Source of the DNA: DAIDKA01 sp036498905
GTDB lineage: Bacteria; Pseudomonadota; Gammaproteobacteria; Steroidobacterales; Steroidobacteraceae
Length of the DNA: 53,851 nucleotides
Assembly (NCBI GenBank): GCA_036498905.1
Contig: DASYER010000061.1
Location: 1 to 53,851 of the forward strand
Reading direction: 5' to 3'
The number at the start of each line of letters is the position of its first letter. Position 1 is the stretch's first letter. A model generated the notes under the pieces. That model was not told where the DNA came from and did not search any database. It saw only the letters and a program-made list of their open reading frames with translations. This document shows positions 44,344 to 51,932 of this stretch, piece after piece. Position numbers and translations under genes: made by a program.

Positions 44344-45747
44344 ATGCCCAGATCACTGCAAATGCATGCCGACAGACTCTTCCCCAGTGAGCCGGCGGTG
44401 CGGGCGCTGACCCGGCAGCTCTACGAACATGTGGCGCGGCTGCCCATCGTGAGCCCGCATGGCCATACCGATCCGCGCTGGTTCGCCGACAACACCGCCT
44501 TCGCCGGTGCCACCGAGCTGCTGCTGCAGCCGGATCACTATGTCCTGCGCATGCTGTACAGCCAGGGCATTTCGCTCGATCGCCTCGGCATACCGCCGGG
44601 GGCAACCCAAGATTCGCGTGCGGCCTGGCAGGTGTTCGCGGATCACTACCATCTGTTTCGTGCGACACCGTCACGAATGTGGCTGGACTGGGTGTTCAGC
44701 GAAGTCTTCGGGCTTCGGGTGCGGCTCGAAAGCGGCACCGCGGATCTTTATTTCGACACCATCAACGAGCTGCTCGCGCTGCCGGCCTATCGACCGCGAG
44801 CACTGTTTGAGCGCTTCAACATCGAGGTACTGGCCACGACTGAATCGCCGACCGACCCCTTGCTGCACCATCAGGCCATCCGCGCGAGCGGCTGGAGGGG
44901 CCGGGTCATCACGGCGTTCCGGCCCGATCCGGTGATCGACCCGCAGTTCGAAGGCTTCCATGAACAGCTGCAACAGCTCGGCGCGCTGGCCCACGAAGAT
45001 ACCGGCACGTACACGGGATATCTGGCCGCGCTGCGCAATCGTCGCGCCTACTTCGCCGCCATGGGCGCGACCTCCACCGATCACGGTCATGCCACGGCGC
45101 AGACCGCCGATCTGTCCGATGGCGAGGCGGCGGCTCTGTTCCAGCGTGTGATCAGCGCGAACTGCTCGCCTGCGGATGCCGAGTTGTTCCGCGCGCACAT
45201 GCTGACCGTCATGGCGGGCATGGCCATCGAAGACGGGCTGGTGATGCAGCTGCATCCCGGGGCGTTCCGCAATCACAATGCCGAACTGTTCCGGCGCTAC
45301 GGGCGCGACCGTGGCGGCGACATTCCCTGCGCAACCGACTATGTGACGGCGCTGCGGCCGCTGTTGAACCGCTACGGCAACGACCCGCGACTGACGTTGA
45401 TTGTCTTCACACTGGATGAGTCCACGTACGCGCGCGAACTCGCGCCGCTGGCAGGCCACTACCCCGCCTTGAAGGTCGGACCTGCCTGGTGGTTCCACGA
45501 CAGCCCGGAGGGCATGCGCCGCTACCGCGAGCAGATCACCGAAACTGCCGGCTTCTACAATACCGTCGGTTTCAACGACGACACCCGCGCCTTTGCGTCG
45601 ATTCCCGCGCGCCACGATGTCGCGCGCCGCATCGACTGCGGCATGCTCGCCCGATGGGTCATCGAGCATCGGCTCGAGGACTGGGAGGCGGCCGACATTG
45701 CGGTCGACCTGGCCTACAACCTGGCGAAGAAGGCCTATCGGCTGTGA
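44344..45747 (+). CDS. uxaC: Glucuronate isomerase UxaC
   Basis: Converts D-glucuronate to D-fructuronate, the entry step of the uronate pathway. The ATG at 44344 has GGTGA about 6 nt upstream; a GTG 9 nt earlier overlapping manD is possible. The 467-aa protein belongs to the amidohydrolase-fold uronate isomerases, with His39 and His41 in SPHGHTDPRWFADN, the metal/substrate loop. Later motifs include RVITAFRPDPVIDP, GLVMQLHPGAFRNHN and VGFNDDTRAFASIPARHDVARR. It is between manD and an FAD oxidoreductase gene in one operon. Confidence 0.94.
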   Translation: MPRSLQMHADRLFPSEPAVRALTRQLYEHVARLPIVSPHGHTDPRWFADNTAFAGATELLLQPDHYVLRMLYSQGISLDRLGIPPGATQDSRAAWQVFADHYHLFRATPSRMWLDWVFSEVFGLRVRLESGTADLYFDTINELLALPAYRPRALFERFNIEVLATTESPTDPLLHHQAIRASGWRGRVITAFRPDPVIDPQFEGFHEQLQQLGALAHEDTGTYTGYLAALRNRRAYFAAMGATSTDHGHATAQTADLSDGEAAALFQRVISANCSPADAELFRAHMLTVMAGMAIEDGLVMQLHPGAFRNHNAELFRRYGRDRGGDIPCATDYVTALRPLLNRYGNDPRLTLIVFTLDESTYARELAPLAGHYPALKVGPAWWFHDSPEGMRRYREQITETAGFYNTVGFNDDTRAFASIPARHDVARRIDCGMLARWVIEHRLEDWEAADIAVDLAYNLAKKAYRL

Positions 45748-47366
45748 GCGACGCCTATGATGTGGCCGTCATCGGGGCGGGCCACAATGGCCTCACCTGT
45801 GCCTGCTATCTCGCGCGCAGCGGCCTGAAGGTCGGTGTATTTGAAAGCCGCGGCGTGGCCGGCGGCGCCGCCGTCACCGAAGAATTCCACCCCGGATTTC
45901 GCAACTCTACCGCCAGCTATACCGTGAGCCTGCTGCATCAGCAGGTCATCCGTGATCTGCGTCTGCACGATCATGGGCTGCGCATCATCGAGCGGCCGAT
46001 GCAGAACTTCCTGCCCTTGGGTGAGGGTGCGAAGTCGCAGAATTTCTGCGTGGGGCCGGGCAGCGCCGATACCCGCGGAGCGCTCGCCACCTTCTCACCG
46101 AAGGATGCCAACCGCCTGGCGGACTACTATCGGATGCTGGACCGGGTCGTCGGCTTCCTGCGCGCGATGCTGCTGCGCACGCCGCCTGCGAACCTGCGAC
46201 ACGCCCGTGACCTGTTGGGCCTGCTCAGCATGGGCAATGCTTTCCGCAAGCTTCCAACCAGCGCGCAATACGAAGTGCATGAACTGTTCACGCGCAGCGC
46301 CGGGGAGCTGCTCGAGGGCTGGTTCGAAAGCGATGCGATCAAGGCGTTGCTGGGTTTCGATGCCGTGGTGGGTGCCTTTCAAAGCCCGTACGCGCCCGGC
46401 AGCGGCTATGTCCTGCTACACCACGCCTTCGGTGAGACCAATGGTAAGACCGGTGCCTGGGGCCACGCGATCGGCGGCATGGGTTCAATCACCCAGGCCA
46501 TGGCGCGCGAAGCGATGCGGCTGGGCGTGGACATTCACCTGAACGCTCCCGTACAACAGGTGCTGACCAGCGGCGCCGCCGGCGACGGCTCGGCTCGCGC
46601 CACCGGTCTGCTGCTCGCGGATGGCCGTGAAATCCCCGCGCGCCGCATTGCGGCAAACATCAATCCCAAACTGCTGTTCACCCGGCTGGTCGATGCGGCG
46701 TTACTCCCGGAAGACTTTCGGGCGCGTCTGCAGCGATTCCGTTGCGAGTCGGCCACGTTCCGCATGAATGTGGCGCTGTCTGAACTGCCGCAATTCAATG
46801 GCATGCCCGCGACGGGTGCGCACCTGGGCGCCGGTATCATCATGGCGCCGTCGCTGGATTTCATGGATCGGGCCTACTTGAGCGCCCGCAGTGAGGGCAT
46901 GGCACGCGTCCCGATAGTCGAAATGCTGATTCCAAGCACCATCGATGACTCCCTGGCACCCCCCGGAGCGCATGTTGCGAGCCTGTTTTGCCAGCATTTC
47001 CGTTACCAGCTGCCGCACGGACGGCGCTGGCAGGACGAACGCGAGGCGGCCGCCGATCTCATCGTCGACACCGTGACGGCCCATGCACCCAATTTCCGCC
47101 GCAGCATCATCGGGCGCCTGGCCCTATCCCCGCTTGATCTGGAGGATCGCTTCGGGTTGCTCGGTGGCGACATTTTCCATGGGGCCTTGGGATTGGATCA
47201 GCTGTGGGCGGCCCGGCCGCTGCTCGGATTTGGCGACTATCGCACGCCACTGCGTAGGTTATATATGTGTGGATCAGGAACCCATCCCGGCGGTGGTGTG
47301 ACCGCCGTGCCGGGCCACAATGCGGCGCGCGAGATCATCAAAGACCATCGCTCGAGGAACATGTAA
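45744..47366 (+). CDS. COG1233-type FAD oxidoreductase, role unknown
   Basis: A 540-aa flavoprotein of the phytoene-desaturase/PYROXD2-like group. The GTG at 45744 overlaps the uxaC stop as GTGA. The N terminus has the dinucleotide fold VIGAGHNGLTCACYLARSGLKVGVFE (residues 8-33), then GGAAVTEEFHPGFRNSTAS. The C terminus has LYMCGSGTHPGGGVTAVPGHNAARE, the second FAD motif. There is no signal peptide or membrane anchor. The substrate cannot be read from the sequence; no carotenoid genes are nearby. Its coupling to uxaC suggests an added step in uronate use. Confidence 0.88.
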   Translation: MSDAYDVAVIGAGHNGLTCACYLARSGLKVGVFESRGVAGGAAVTEEFHPGFRNSTASYTVSLLHQQVIRDLRLHDHGLRIIERPMQNFLPLGEGAKSQNFCVGPGSADTRGALATFSPKDANRLADYYRMLDRVVGFLRAMLLRTPPANLRHARDLLGLLSMGNAFRKLPTSAQYEVHELFTRSAGELLEGWFESDAIKALLGFDAVVGAFQSPYAPGSGYVLLHHAFGETNGKTGAWGHAIGGMGSITQAMAREAMRLGVDIHLNAPVQQVLTSGAAGDGSARATGLLLADGREIPARRIAANINPKLLFTRLVDAALLPEDFRARLQRFRCESATFRMNVALSELPQFNGMPATGAHLGAGIIMAPSLDFMDRAYLSARSEGMARVPIVEMLIPSTIDDSLAPPGAHVASLFCQHFRYQLPHGRRWQDEREAAADLIVDTVTAHAPNFRRSIIGRLALSPLDLEDRFGLLGGDIFHGALGLDQLWAARPLLGFGDYRTPLRRLYMCGSGTHPGGGVTAVPGHNAAREIIKDHRSRNM

Positions 47367-47625
47367 TTGCATAAGCTTAATAAAGTGTTACGCACAGCCC
47401 CTTGCATTACGCCATTGTCATCTTCAAACAGTTTGATTGTCGGCGCGGACCGACACAGGGCACCGTCCTACGCTTTAATTAGTCTTTAAGTAGTTGCATT
47501 CCTTGGCCAAATTTGATGCCATTGCGGCCGCTTGCGAAAACTGTGGCGGCATCTCCGCTGTGTGTTCGCATTGTCCTACTCCGCATTTAGGACTCCCGTT
47601 TACCACCCAGAAGGGGATTTTCAAT

Positions 47626-47940
47626 ATGAAGAGCACGATGTTTGTTAAGGCGGCCGCTGTTGCCGTCGTTGTTGCGCTGGCTGGCTGCACGGACCTGAAG
47701 CCGCTGCAGGCCCAGGTTGACGATCTGAAGTCACAGGTCTCAAAGTTGCAGTCCGATGTGCAGGGCGCCAACTCCGCTGCCGCGCAGGCTTCATCGAAGG
47801 CTGACGCTGCCAGCACGGCCGCTGCCGGTGCGCAAAGCACGGCGAACCAGGCTCTGGCTGCCGCCCAGGCTGCCCAGGCCGCGGTCGACGCGACCAACGA
47901 GAAGATTGACCGCATGTTCAAGCGCTCGATCTCCAAGTAA
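47626..47940 (+). CDS. Lpp-like alanine-rich outer-membrane lipoprotein
   Basis: A 104-aa lipoprotein with a good ribosome site (AAGGGGA). The signal peptide ends VALAGC with the lipidated Cys21. The mature part is one long coiled-coil, beginning with heptads (LKPLQAQVDDLKSQVSKLQSDVQ) and continuing as an Ala-zipper of AQ/AN/AS repeats to about residue 92. The last residue is Lys (RMFKRSISK), the position used by Braun's lipoprotein for covalent linkage to peptidoglycan. It resembles Lpp/OprI but is longer and richer in Ala. It stands alone, with two terminators after it. Confidence 0.87.
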   Translation: MKSTMFVKAAAVAVVVALAGCTDLKPLQAQVDDLKSQVSKLQSDVQGANSAAAQASSKADAASTAAAGAQSTANQALAAAQAAQAAVDATNEKIDRMFKRSISK

Positions 47941-47948
47941 GCAATCGG

Positions 47949-47972
47949 TCCGTCCGTTCGCGGACGGATTTT
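47949..47972 (+). terminator. Rho-independent terminator of the Lpp-like gene, first copy
   Basis: TCCGTCCG and CGGACGGA pair as an 8-bp stem around a TTCG tetraloop, followed by TTTT. The hairpin begins 8 bp after the stop codon. UUCG loops make very stable RNA hairpins, as expected for an abundant lipoprotein mRNA. Confidence 0.88.
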
Positions 47973-47983
47973 GCTCTGAGCGA

Positions 47984-48011
47984 CGCCGCGCTTTGCGCGG
48001 CGTTTCTTTTT
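47984..48011 (+). terminator. Second terminator behind the Lpp-like gene
   Basis: CGCCGCGC and GCGCGGCG form an 8-bp stem around TTT, followed by TTTCTTTTT. It is read in the plus direction; the minus strand lacks a U-tract, so it does not serve fabH. Two tandem terminators fit a strongly expressed gene facing convergent fabH. Confidence 0.88.
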
Positions 48012-48940
48012 CAGTAGCGGACCAGCGCCGATCCCCAGGTAAAGCCGCCACCGAAAGCCTCCAGCAGCAGCAGATCACCGCGTTTGATGCGGCCGTCGCG
48101 CACGCCGACATCCAGCGCCAGAGGAATTGAAGCCGCCGAGGTATTGCCGTGATCCTGCACGGTGACGATCACCTTCTCCATCGACAGATCGAGGCGACGC
48201 GCCGTGGCCTGGATGATGCGGATATTTGCCTGATGGGGCACCAGCCAATCCACTGCGGAGCGATCCAGACCATTGGCGCCCAGCGCTTCATCGACTGCCT
48301 TGCCGAGATTGATGACCGCAATCTTGAAGACTTCACTGCCCGCCATTTGGATCGCCGCACCACCGCGGCAGTACAGCAGATCCTTGTAGCTGCCATCTGC
48401 ATGCAGATGAGTCGAGAGAATGCCGGCTTCGGCGCTCGCCTTGAGCACCACGGCACCGGCGCCGTCGGCAAACAATATGGCGGTGCCCCGATCCGTCCAA
48501 TCGGTGATGCGCGACATGGTTTCTGCGCCGACCACCAGCGCATGGCGCGCTTCCCCGGCTTTGATGAATTTGTCCGCCACCGACAGGGCGTAGACGAAGC
48601 CGCTGCATGCCGCCTCGACGCTGAAAGCGGCGCCGCCGGGACAGGCCAGGCGCTGCTGCAGCAGCACGCCACAGTTGGGAAATACGAGGTCCGGCGTCGA
48701 CGTGGCGAACACGATCAGGTCGATATCGGTGGGTTCGAGGCCGGCGGCCGCGATGGCGGCGCGCGCTGCGGGTTCGGCCAGATCGACGCTGCTCTGGTCA
48801 GCCGCCGCGATGTGCCGTCGCACGATGCCGGTACGTTCCCGTATCCAGGCATCGCTGGTGTCCATCATCCGTTCGAGGTCGTGATTGGTCAGGACCTTTT
48901 CGGGCAAGCAGGCACCGGTGCCGGCGATTTGCGAATACAT
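48011..48940 (-). CDS. fabH: 3-oxoacyl-ACP synthase III (KAS III)
   Basis: Condenses acetyl-CoA with malonyl-ACP to start fatty acid synthesis. The ATG at 48940 follows AGGGGCGTTG and gives 309 aa. The catalytic triad matches E. coli: Cys112 in VEAACSGF, His236 in VPHQANI and Asn266 in QDHGNTSA. The last residues GFTWGSALVRY are typical. Its upstream neighbours are rpmF and yceD, but plsX, which normally sits between rpmF and fabH, is missing. fabD, fabG and acpP do not follow; instead the gene runs into the terminators of the Lpp-like gene. Confidence 0.95.
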   Translation of the reverse strand: MYSQIAGTGACLPEKVLTNHDLERMMDTSDAWIRERTGIVRRHIAAADQSSVDLAEPAARAAIAAAGLEPTDIDLIVFATSTPDLVFPNCGVLLQQRLACPGGAAFSVEAACSGFVYALSVADKFIKAGEARHALVVGAETMSRITDWTDRGTAILFADGAGAVVLKASAEAGILSTHLHADGSYKDLLYCRGGAAIQMAGSEVFKIAVINLGKAVDEALGANGLDRSAVDWLVPHQANIRIIQATARRLDLSMEKVIVTVQDHGNTSAASIPLALDVGVRDGRIKRGDLLLLEAFGGGFTWGSALVRY

Positions 48941-48960
48941 CAACGCCCCTGTCTTTCAAA

Positions 48961-48980
48961 AGCCAGCGCGAGCCAGCGCG
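48961..48980. repeat. Tandem 10-bp direct repeat in rpmF-fabH gap
   Basis: Two adjacent copies of AGCCAGCGCG lie in the 85-bp gap where plsX would be expected. The repeat may be the trace of a deletion by recombination between short repeats, or chance in GC-rich DNA. No coding sequence fits in the gap. Confidence 0.6.
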
Positions 48981-49025
48981 CTGAAGCTTTTTACCACGAC
49001 TCGCAGCGGGGGGCGGCGCTACGGT

Positions 49026-49220
49026 TTATTCCTGACCTTCGGCGTCGGCCGGCTTCTCGATGACGCGCTTGCCGCGATAAAAGCCGTCCGGAGTGATGCA
49101 GTGACGCAGATGGGTCTCACCCGACTGCGGGTCGATTGACAGGGCGGGCTTTGCCAGTCCGTCGTGGGAGCGGTGCATACCGCGCTTGGACGGTGTTTTG
49201 CGGCTTTTCTGAACGGCCAT
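49026..49220 (-). CDS. rpmF: 50S ribosomal protein L32
   Basis: Small component of the large ribosomal subunit. The 64-aa protein starts MAVQKSRKTPSKRGMHRSHD and continues HLRHCITPDGFYRGKRVI, the standard L32 sequence. A GGAG lies about 8 nt before the ATG. As in most bacteria it follows yceD (DUF177). The downstream gene is fabH, with plsX missing. Confidence 0.97.
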   Translation of the reverse strand: MAVQKSRKTPSKRGMHRSHDGLAKPALSIDPQSGETHLRHCITPDGFYRGKRVIEKPADAEGQE

Positions 49221-49264
49221 TGCGAACTCTCCGAAAGTCGAAATTCGAAACTTAAAAAAATCGT

Positions 49265-49759
49265 CTACTGGCGCTTGAACAGCTCACTGAGCTGTGCAAA
49301 CGGCCGGTTCGTCTCGCTCTTTGTGTCCGCGCGATCGCCGACACACTCATTGTCCGGATGCCGCGGCACCAGGGGCAGCGCCAGCAGCAACTCTTCCTCG
49401 ACCAGGTCCCGCAGGCTGATCCGATACTCCGGCGCCAGCACGGTCTCCAGCGTCTCGGGCACCACGGCAACCTCCGCATGCGTCGCGACCAGTGCCGCGC
49501 GCCCGGTGCTGTCCACCGGCCACTTCAGGGGCGACAGACAGCGCTGACACAGCATCATCACTTCGGCCGCAACACTGACCTCGGCCACCGCGATCCGTCC
49601 TTCGCGGGTAAAATGCACCCGTCCCCGTGCCTCCCCCTCCGGCGCCGCCAATAACGGCAGTACACGTGGGAACTCCTTGAGCGGAATCGCAAAATCGATG
49701 TCCGCGCGGGTATCGGCCAAAGGGCCGATATCGAGCAACTTCGACCAGCCCTCTGACAT
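49265..49759 (-). CDS. yceD: YceD / DUF177 family protein (23S rRNA accumulation)
   Basis: YceD proteins are linked to 23S rRNA accumulation and are conserved beside rpmF. The ATG at 49759 gives 164 aa. The family core is VSVAAEVMMLCQRCLSPLKWPV with the CxxC pair, then VAVVPETLETVLAPEYRISLRDLVEEELLLALPLVPRH. The start is supported by a strong promoter that ends only 9 nt before this ATG. A TTG 75 nt upstream would extend the frame over the promoter and is less likely. It diverges from maf. Confidence 0.9.
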   Translation of the reverse strand: MSEGWSKLLDIGPLADTRADIDFAIPLKEFPRVLPLLAAPEGEARGRVHFTREGRIAVAEVSVAAEVMMLCQRCLSPLKWPVDSTGRAALVATHAEVAVVPETLETVLAPEYRISLRDLVEEELLLALPLVPRHPDNECVGDRADTKSETNRPFAQLSELFKRQ

Positions 49760-49768
49760 GGGGCGCGT

Positions 49769-49797
49769 ATCATAGGTACCGAACCGAGCCAAGTCAA
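49769..49797 (-). promoter_or_regulatory. Strong sigma70 promoter of yceD-rpmF, leaderless or nearly so
   Basis: On the minus strand, TTGACT (49797-49792) and TATGAT (49774-49769) are exactly 17 bp apart. Both are one base from consensus. The yceD ATG is 9 nt after the -10, so transcription would start at or within 3 nt of the start codon. No Shine-Dalgarno sequence is present, in agreement with a leaderless mRNA. Confidence 0.72.
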
Positions 49798-49863
49798 AAC
49801 GACTTGATAAAGGCGCAAACCCTTGTTTCAGCAATCCGTTTCACTTTCACTAAGCGGTGCAAT

Positions 49864-50451
49864 TTGAGCTCCCAGCCACCCTTGATTCTCGCCTCCACCT
49901 CCCCCTTTCGTCGTGAACTCCTTGATCGCTTGGGCTTGGCCTTTGCCGTAGAAGCACCTGAGGTCGACGAGGAACACGTGGCCGGTGAACCCCCGACCGA
50001 GCGGGCGCTGCGTCTCGCCATCGCCAAGGCTGAAGCGGTCGCCGTGCGTAACCCGGGCGCGGTGGTCATCGGCAGCGATCAGGTCGCCGCAGCCGGTGGA
50101 GTGATCCTCGACAAACCCGGGACCGTCGAACGCGCCTGCCAGCAGTTGCGCCATCTGTCCGGATCGCAGGCGCGCTTCCATACCGCCTGCGCGGTGCGCT
50201 GGCACAACACCGGCTTCAGCGTGAATCACCTGGAGACCGTCACCGTTGCAGTGCGCGACCTGAGCCCAGGGGAAATTGAAAACTACGTGGCGCGCGAACA
50301 GCCTCTGAACTGCGCCGGCAGCTTCAAGTCCGAGGGCTTGGGGATAGCCCTTTTCTCGCGCATCGAATCCGAGGATCCGACTGCGCTGGTGGGGCTGCCC
50401 CTGATCTGGCTGGCCGGCGTCCTGCGGCAGGCCGGATTCTCAATTTTCTGA
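49864..50451 (+). CDS. maf: Maf-family nucleotide pyrophosphatase (YceF type)
   Basis: Maf proteins hydrolyse modified or canonical nucleoside triphosphates; the member beside yceD and rpmF in E. coli is the m7GTP pyrophosphatase YceF. The TTG at 49864 gives 195 aa starting MSSQPPLILASTSPFRRELL, the canonical start, though the ribosome site is weak and a TTG at 49804 is possible. Other motifs are APEVDEEHVAGEPPTERALRLAIAKA, VIGSDQVAAAGGVILDKPGT and CAGSFKSEGLGIALFSRIES. It diverges from yceD; rluC converges from the other side with a 16-bp gap. Confidence 0.92.
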   Translation: MSSQPPLILASTSPFRRELLDRLGLAFAVEAPEVDEEHVAGEPPTERALRLAIAKAEAVAVRNPGAVVIGSDQVAAAGGVILDKPGTVERACQQLRHLSGSQARFHTACAVRWHNTGFSVNHLETVTVAVRDLSPGEIENYVAREQPLNCAGSFKSEGLGIALFSRIESEDPTALVGLPLIWLAGVLRQAGFSIF

Positions 50452-50467
50452 TCAAACCGCCGCCGCG

Positions 50468-51481
50468 TCAGCGGTGGCGGCGTGCACTCTTGTGCGCGGT
50501 GGACTCGGCCACGGCATCCAACACCGCCGCCAGATCCTTGGGCAAGGGTGCGCTGGCGCTGAAATCACCACCATTCGGCCAGTCAAATGAAATGCGGTGG
50601 GAGTGCAGGAACATGCGCGCGAGGCCTTCCTCGCGCATGCGCGCGTTGAAGTCCTTGTCACCGTATTTGTCATCGCCGGCCACCGGGTGTCCGACATGCG
50701 CGGCATGCACCCGGATCTGGTGGGTGCGGCCGGTCTCCAGATCCACTTCCACCAGTGAGGCACGATTGCGGAAGAACTGCACGGGACTGAAAATGCTCAC
50801 GGCGCTCTTGCCTCCGGCCTGCACGCGCACCGTGCGCTCCCCGCCCATCCGGCCTTCGGTATTCAACGGCACATCGATGCGCTTCTTGCCCAGATCCCAA
50901 GGACCCTTCAACAGCGCCAGATAGCCCTTTTCGACCTCCCCGTCGCGCATCATGGCGTGCAGCACCCGTAGCGCGGCCGGCTTGCGCGCAATGAGCAGGC
51001 ACCCGCTGGTGTCGCGGTCCAGTCGGTGTACCAGCTCCAGGGTCTCATCGGGTCGCGCCGCGCGTAAGGCTTCGATGATGCCAAAGCTCACTCCGCTGCC
51101 GCCGTGCACGGCAATGCCCGCGGGCTTGTTGATGACGATCAGCCGGTCATTTTCCGTGATGATTGAATCGCGCACGGTTTCGACCAGCGACTTCGGCACG
51201 CGCGCCACCACCGGGGGTGCATCGGGTGAAGGCATGCTGACGGGCGGTACCCGCACCTTGTCACCCAGCTGCAGCCGATCCTCGGGGCTGGCCCGCTTAC
51301 CATTGACCCGCACCTCACCCTTGCGAACGATCCGGAACACACGACTGCGGGGTACCCCCGCCAGCAGTTTGGTCAGGAAATTGTCCAGCCGCACCCCGGC
51401 CTGCTCCTCGGTGACCTCGACATGGCGCACGCCCGGCCGGCTCGGCGCCTGCGGGATTTGCCCTTCGGGCTGCTCAGACAA
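50468..51481 (-). CDS. rluC: 23S rRNA pseudouridine synthase RluC
   Basis: Makes pseudouridine at several positions of 23S rRNA. The TTG at 51481 has GAGGTGGA directly upstream and gives 337 aa. The N-terminal S4 RNA-binding domain spans about residues 25-80 (GVRLDNFLTKLLAGVPRSRVFRIVRKGEVRVNG). The RluA-type catalytic motif HRLDRDTSG is at 152-160, with catalytic Asp156. The late LETGRTHQIRVHAAHVGHPVAGDDKYGD is also conserved. The neighbours rne and maf match the E. coli rne-rluC-yceF order, supporting RluC over RluD. Confidence 0.93.
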   Translation of the reverse strand: MSEQPEGQIPQAPSRPGVRHVEVTEEQAGVRLDNFLTKLLAGVPRSRVFRIVRKGEVRVNGKRASPEDRLQLGDKVRVPPVSMPSPDAPPVVARVPKSLVETVRDSIITENDRLIVINKPAGIAVHGGSGVSFGIIEALRAARPDETLELVHRLDRDTSGCLLIARKPAALRVLHAMMRDGEVEKGYLALLKGPWDLGKKRIDVPLNTEGRMGGERTVRVQAGGKSAVSIFSPVQFFRNRASLVEVDLETGRTHQIRVHAAHVGHPVAGDDKYGDKDFNARMREEGLARMFLHSHRISFDWPNGGDFSASAPLPKDLAAVLDAVAESTAHKSARRHR

Positions 51482-51514
51482 CTTCCACCTCTATTCCAGC
51501 ACTAGCGTAAGATA

Positions 51515-51544
51515 TTGTTTCTACAACGGTCTTGGGTCTATACT
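51515..51544 (+). promoter_or_regulatory. Putative rne promoter
   Basis: TTGTTT (51515-51520) and TATACT (51539-51544) are 18 bp apart. Transcription from here would start near 51551, leaving a leader of about 380 nt before rne. No better promoter was seen closer to the gene. Consensus match only. Confidence 0.5.
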
Positions 51545-51932
51545 TCCGAAGCTGTCCGAAAAAACACGGACGGCCACAGGCGCGCGGCATGGCTGTGCGC
51601 ATGTTACCGGCCTCTTCGGGCGGCGTGGCGCACATGTACCGAAAGTCATGCGTTTCACCGTTTCCCGCCGGAGGTCTTTAGTTGGTCCTCGAAATCGAGG
51701 CCATCGCGTTGGCCGACAAGATTGCTGCACCCGTTAAAAGTCTCACCAACAATGACTTTCGGGCGCGCCGTCGGTAGAGCTACAAAAGGTTTTAGGCAAC
51801 CACCCTTCCGTGGGCGGGTCCTCATGAAGAGCGAGACTCGATCACCTCTATCCTTTTATGTCACGCCGCACACTGCCGTGCGGTCTCCCGTCGTTTGCTT
51901 GTCGGCCCCACTTTGCTGGGTTAAGGCCGAAC
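51545..51932 (+). promoter_or_regulatory. Long rne 5' leader with hairpin
   Basis: About 390 bp without a credible gene lie between the proposed rne promoter and its ATG. A GC-rich hairpin with arms CCGCAC and GTGCGG (51866-51883) lies about 50 nt before the ATG. In E. coli the rne mRNA has a 361-nt leader whose hairpins let RNase E cleave its own message. The position and size here fit the same type of control; the sequence itself is not conserved enough to prove it. Confidence 0.55.

Noticed and set aside
47367..47625. Small gene or terminator between the FAD oxidoreductase and the Lpp-like gene
   Set aside because: Two weak hairpins (47438-47455 and 47573-47593) were seen, but neither has a U-tract, and no reading frame has a start with a ribosome site.
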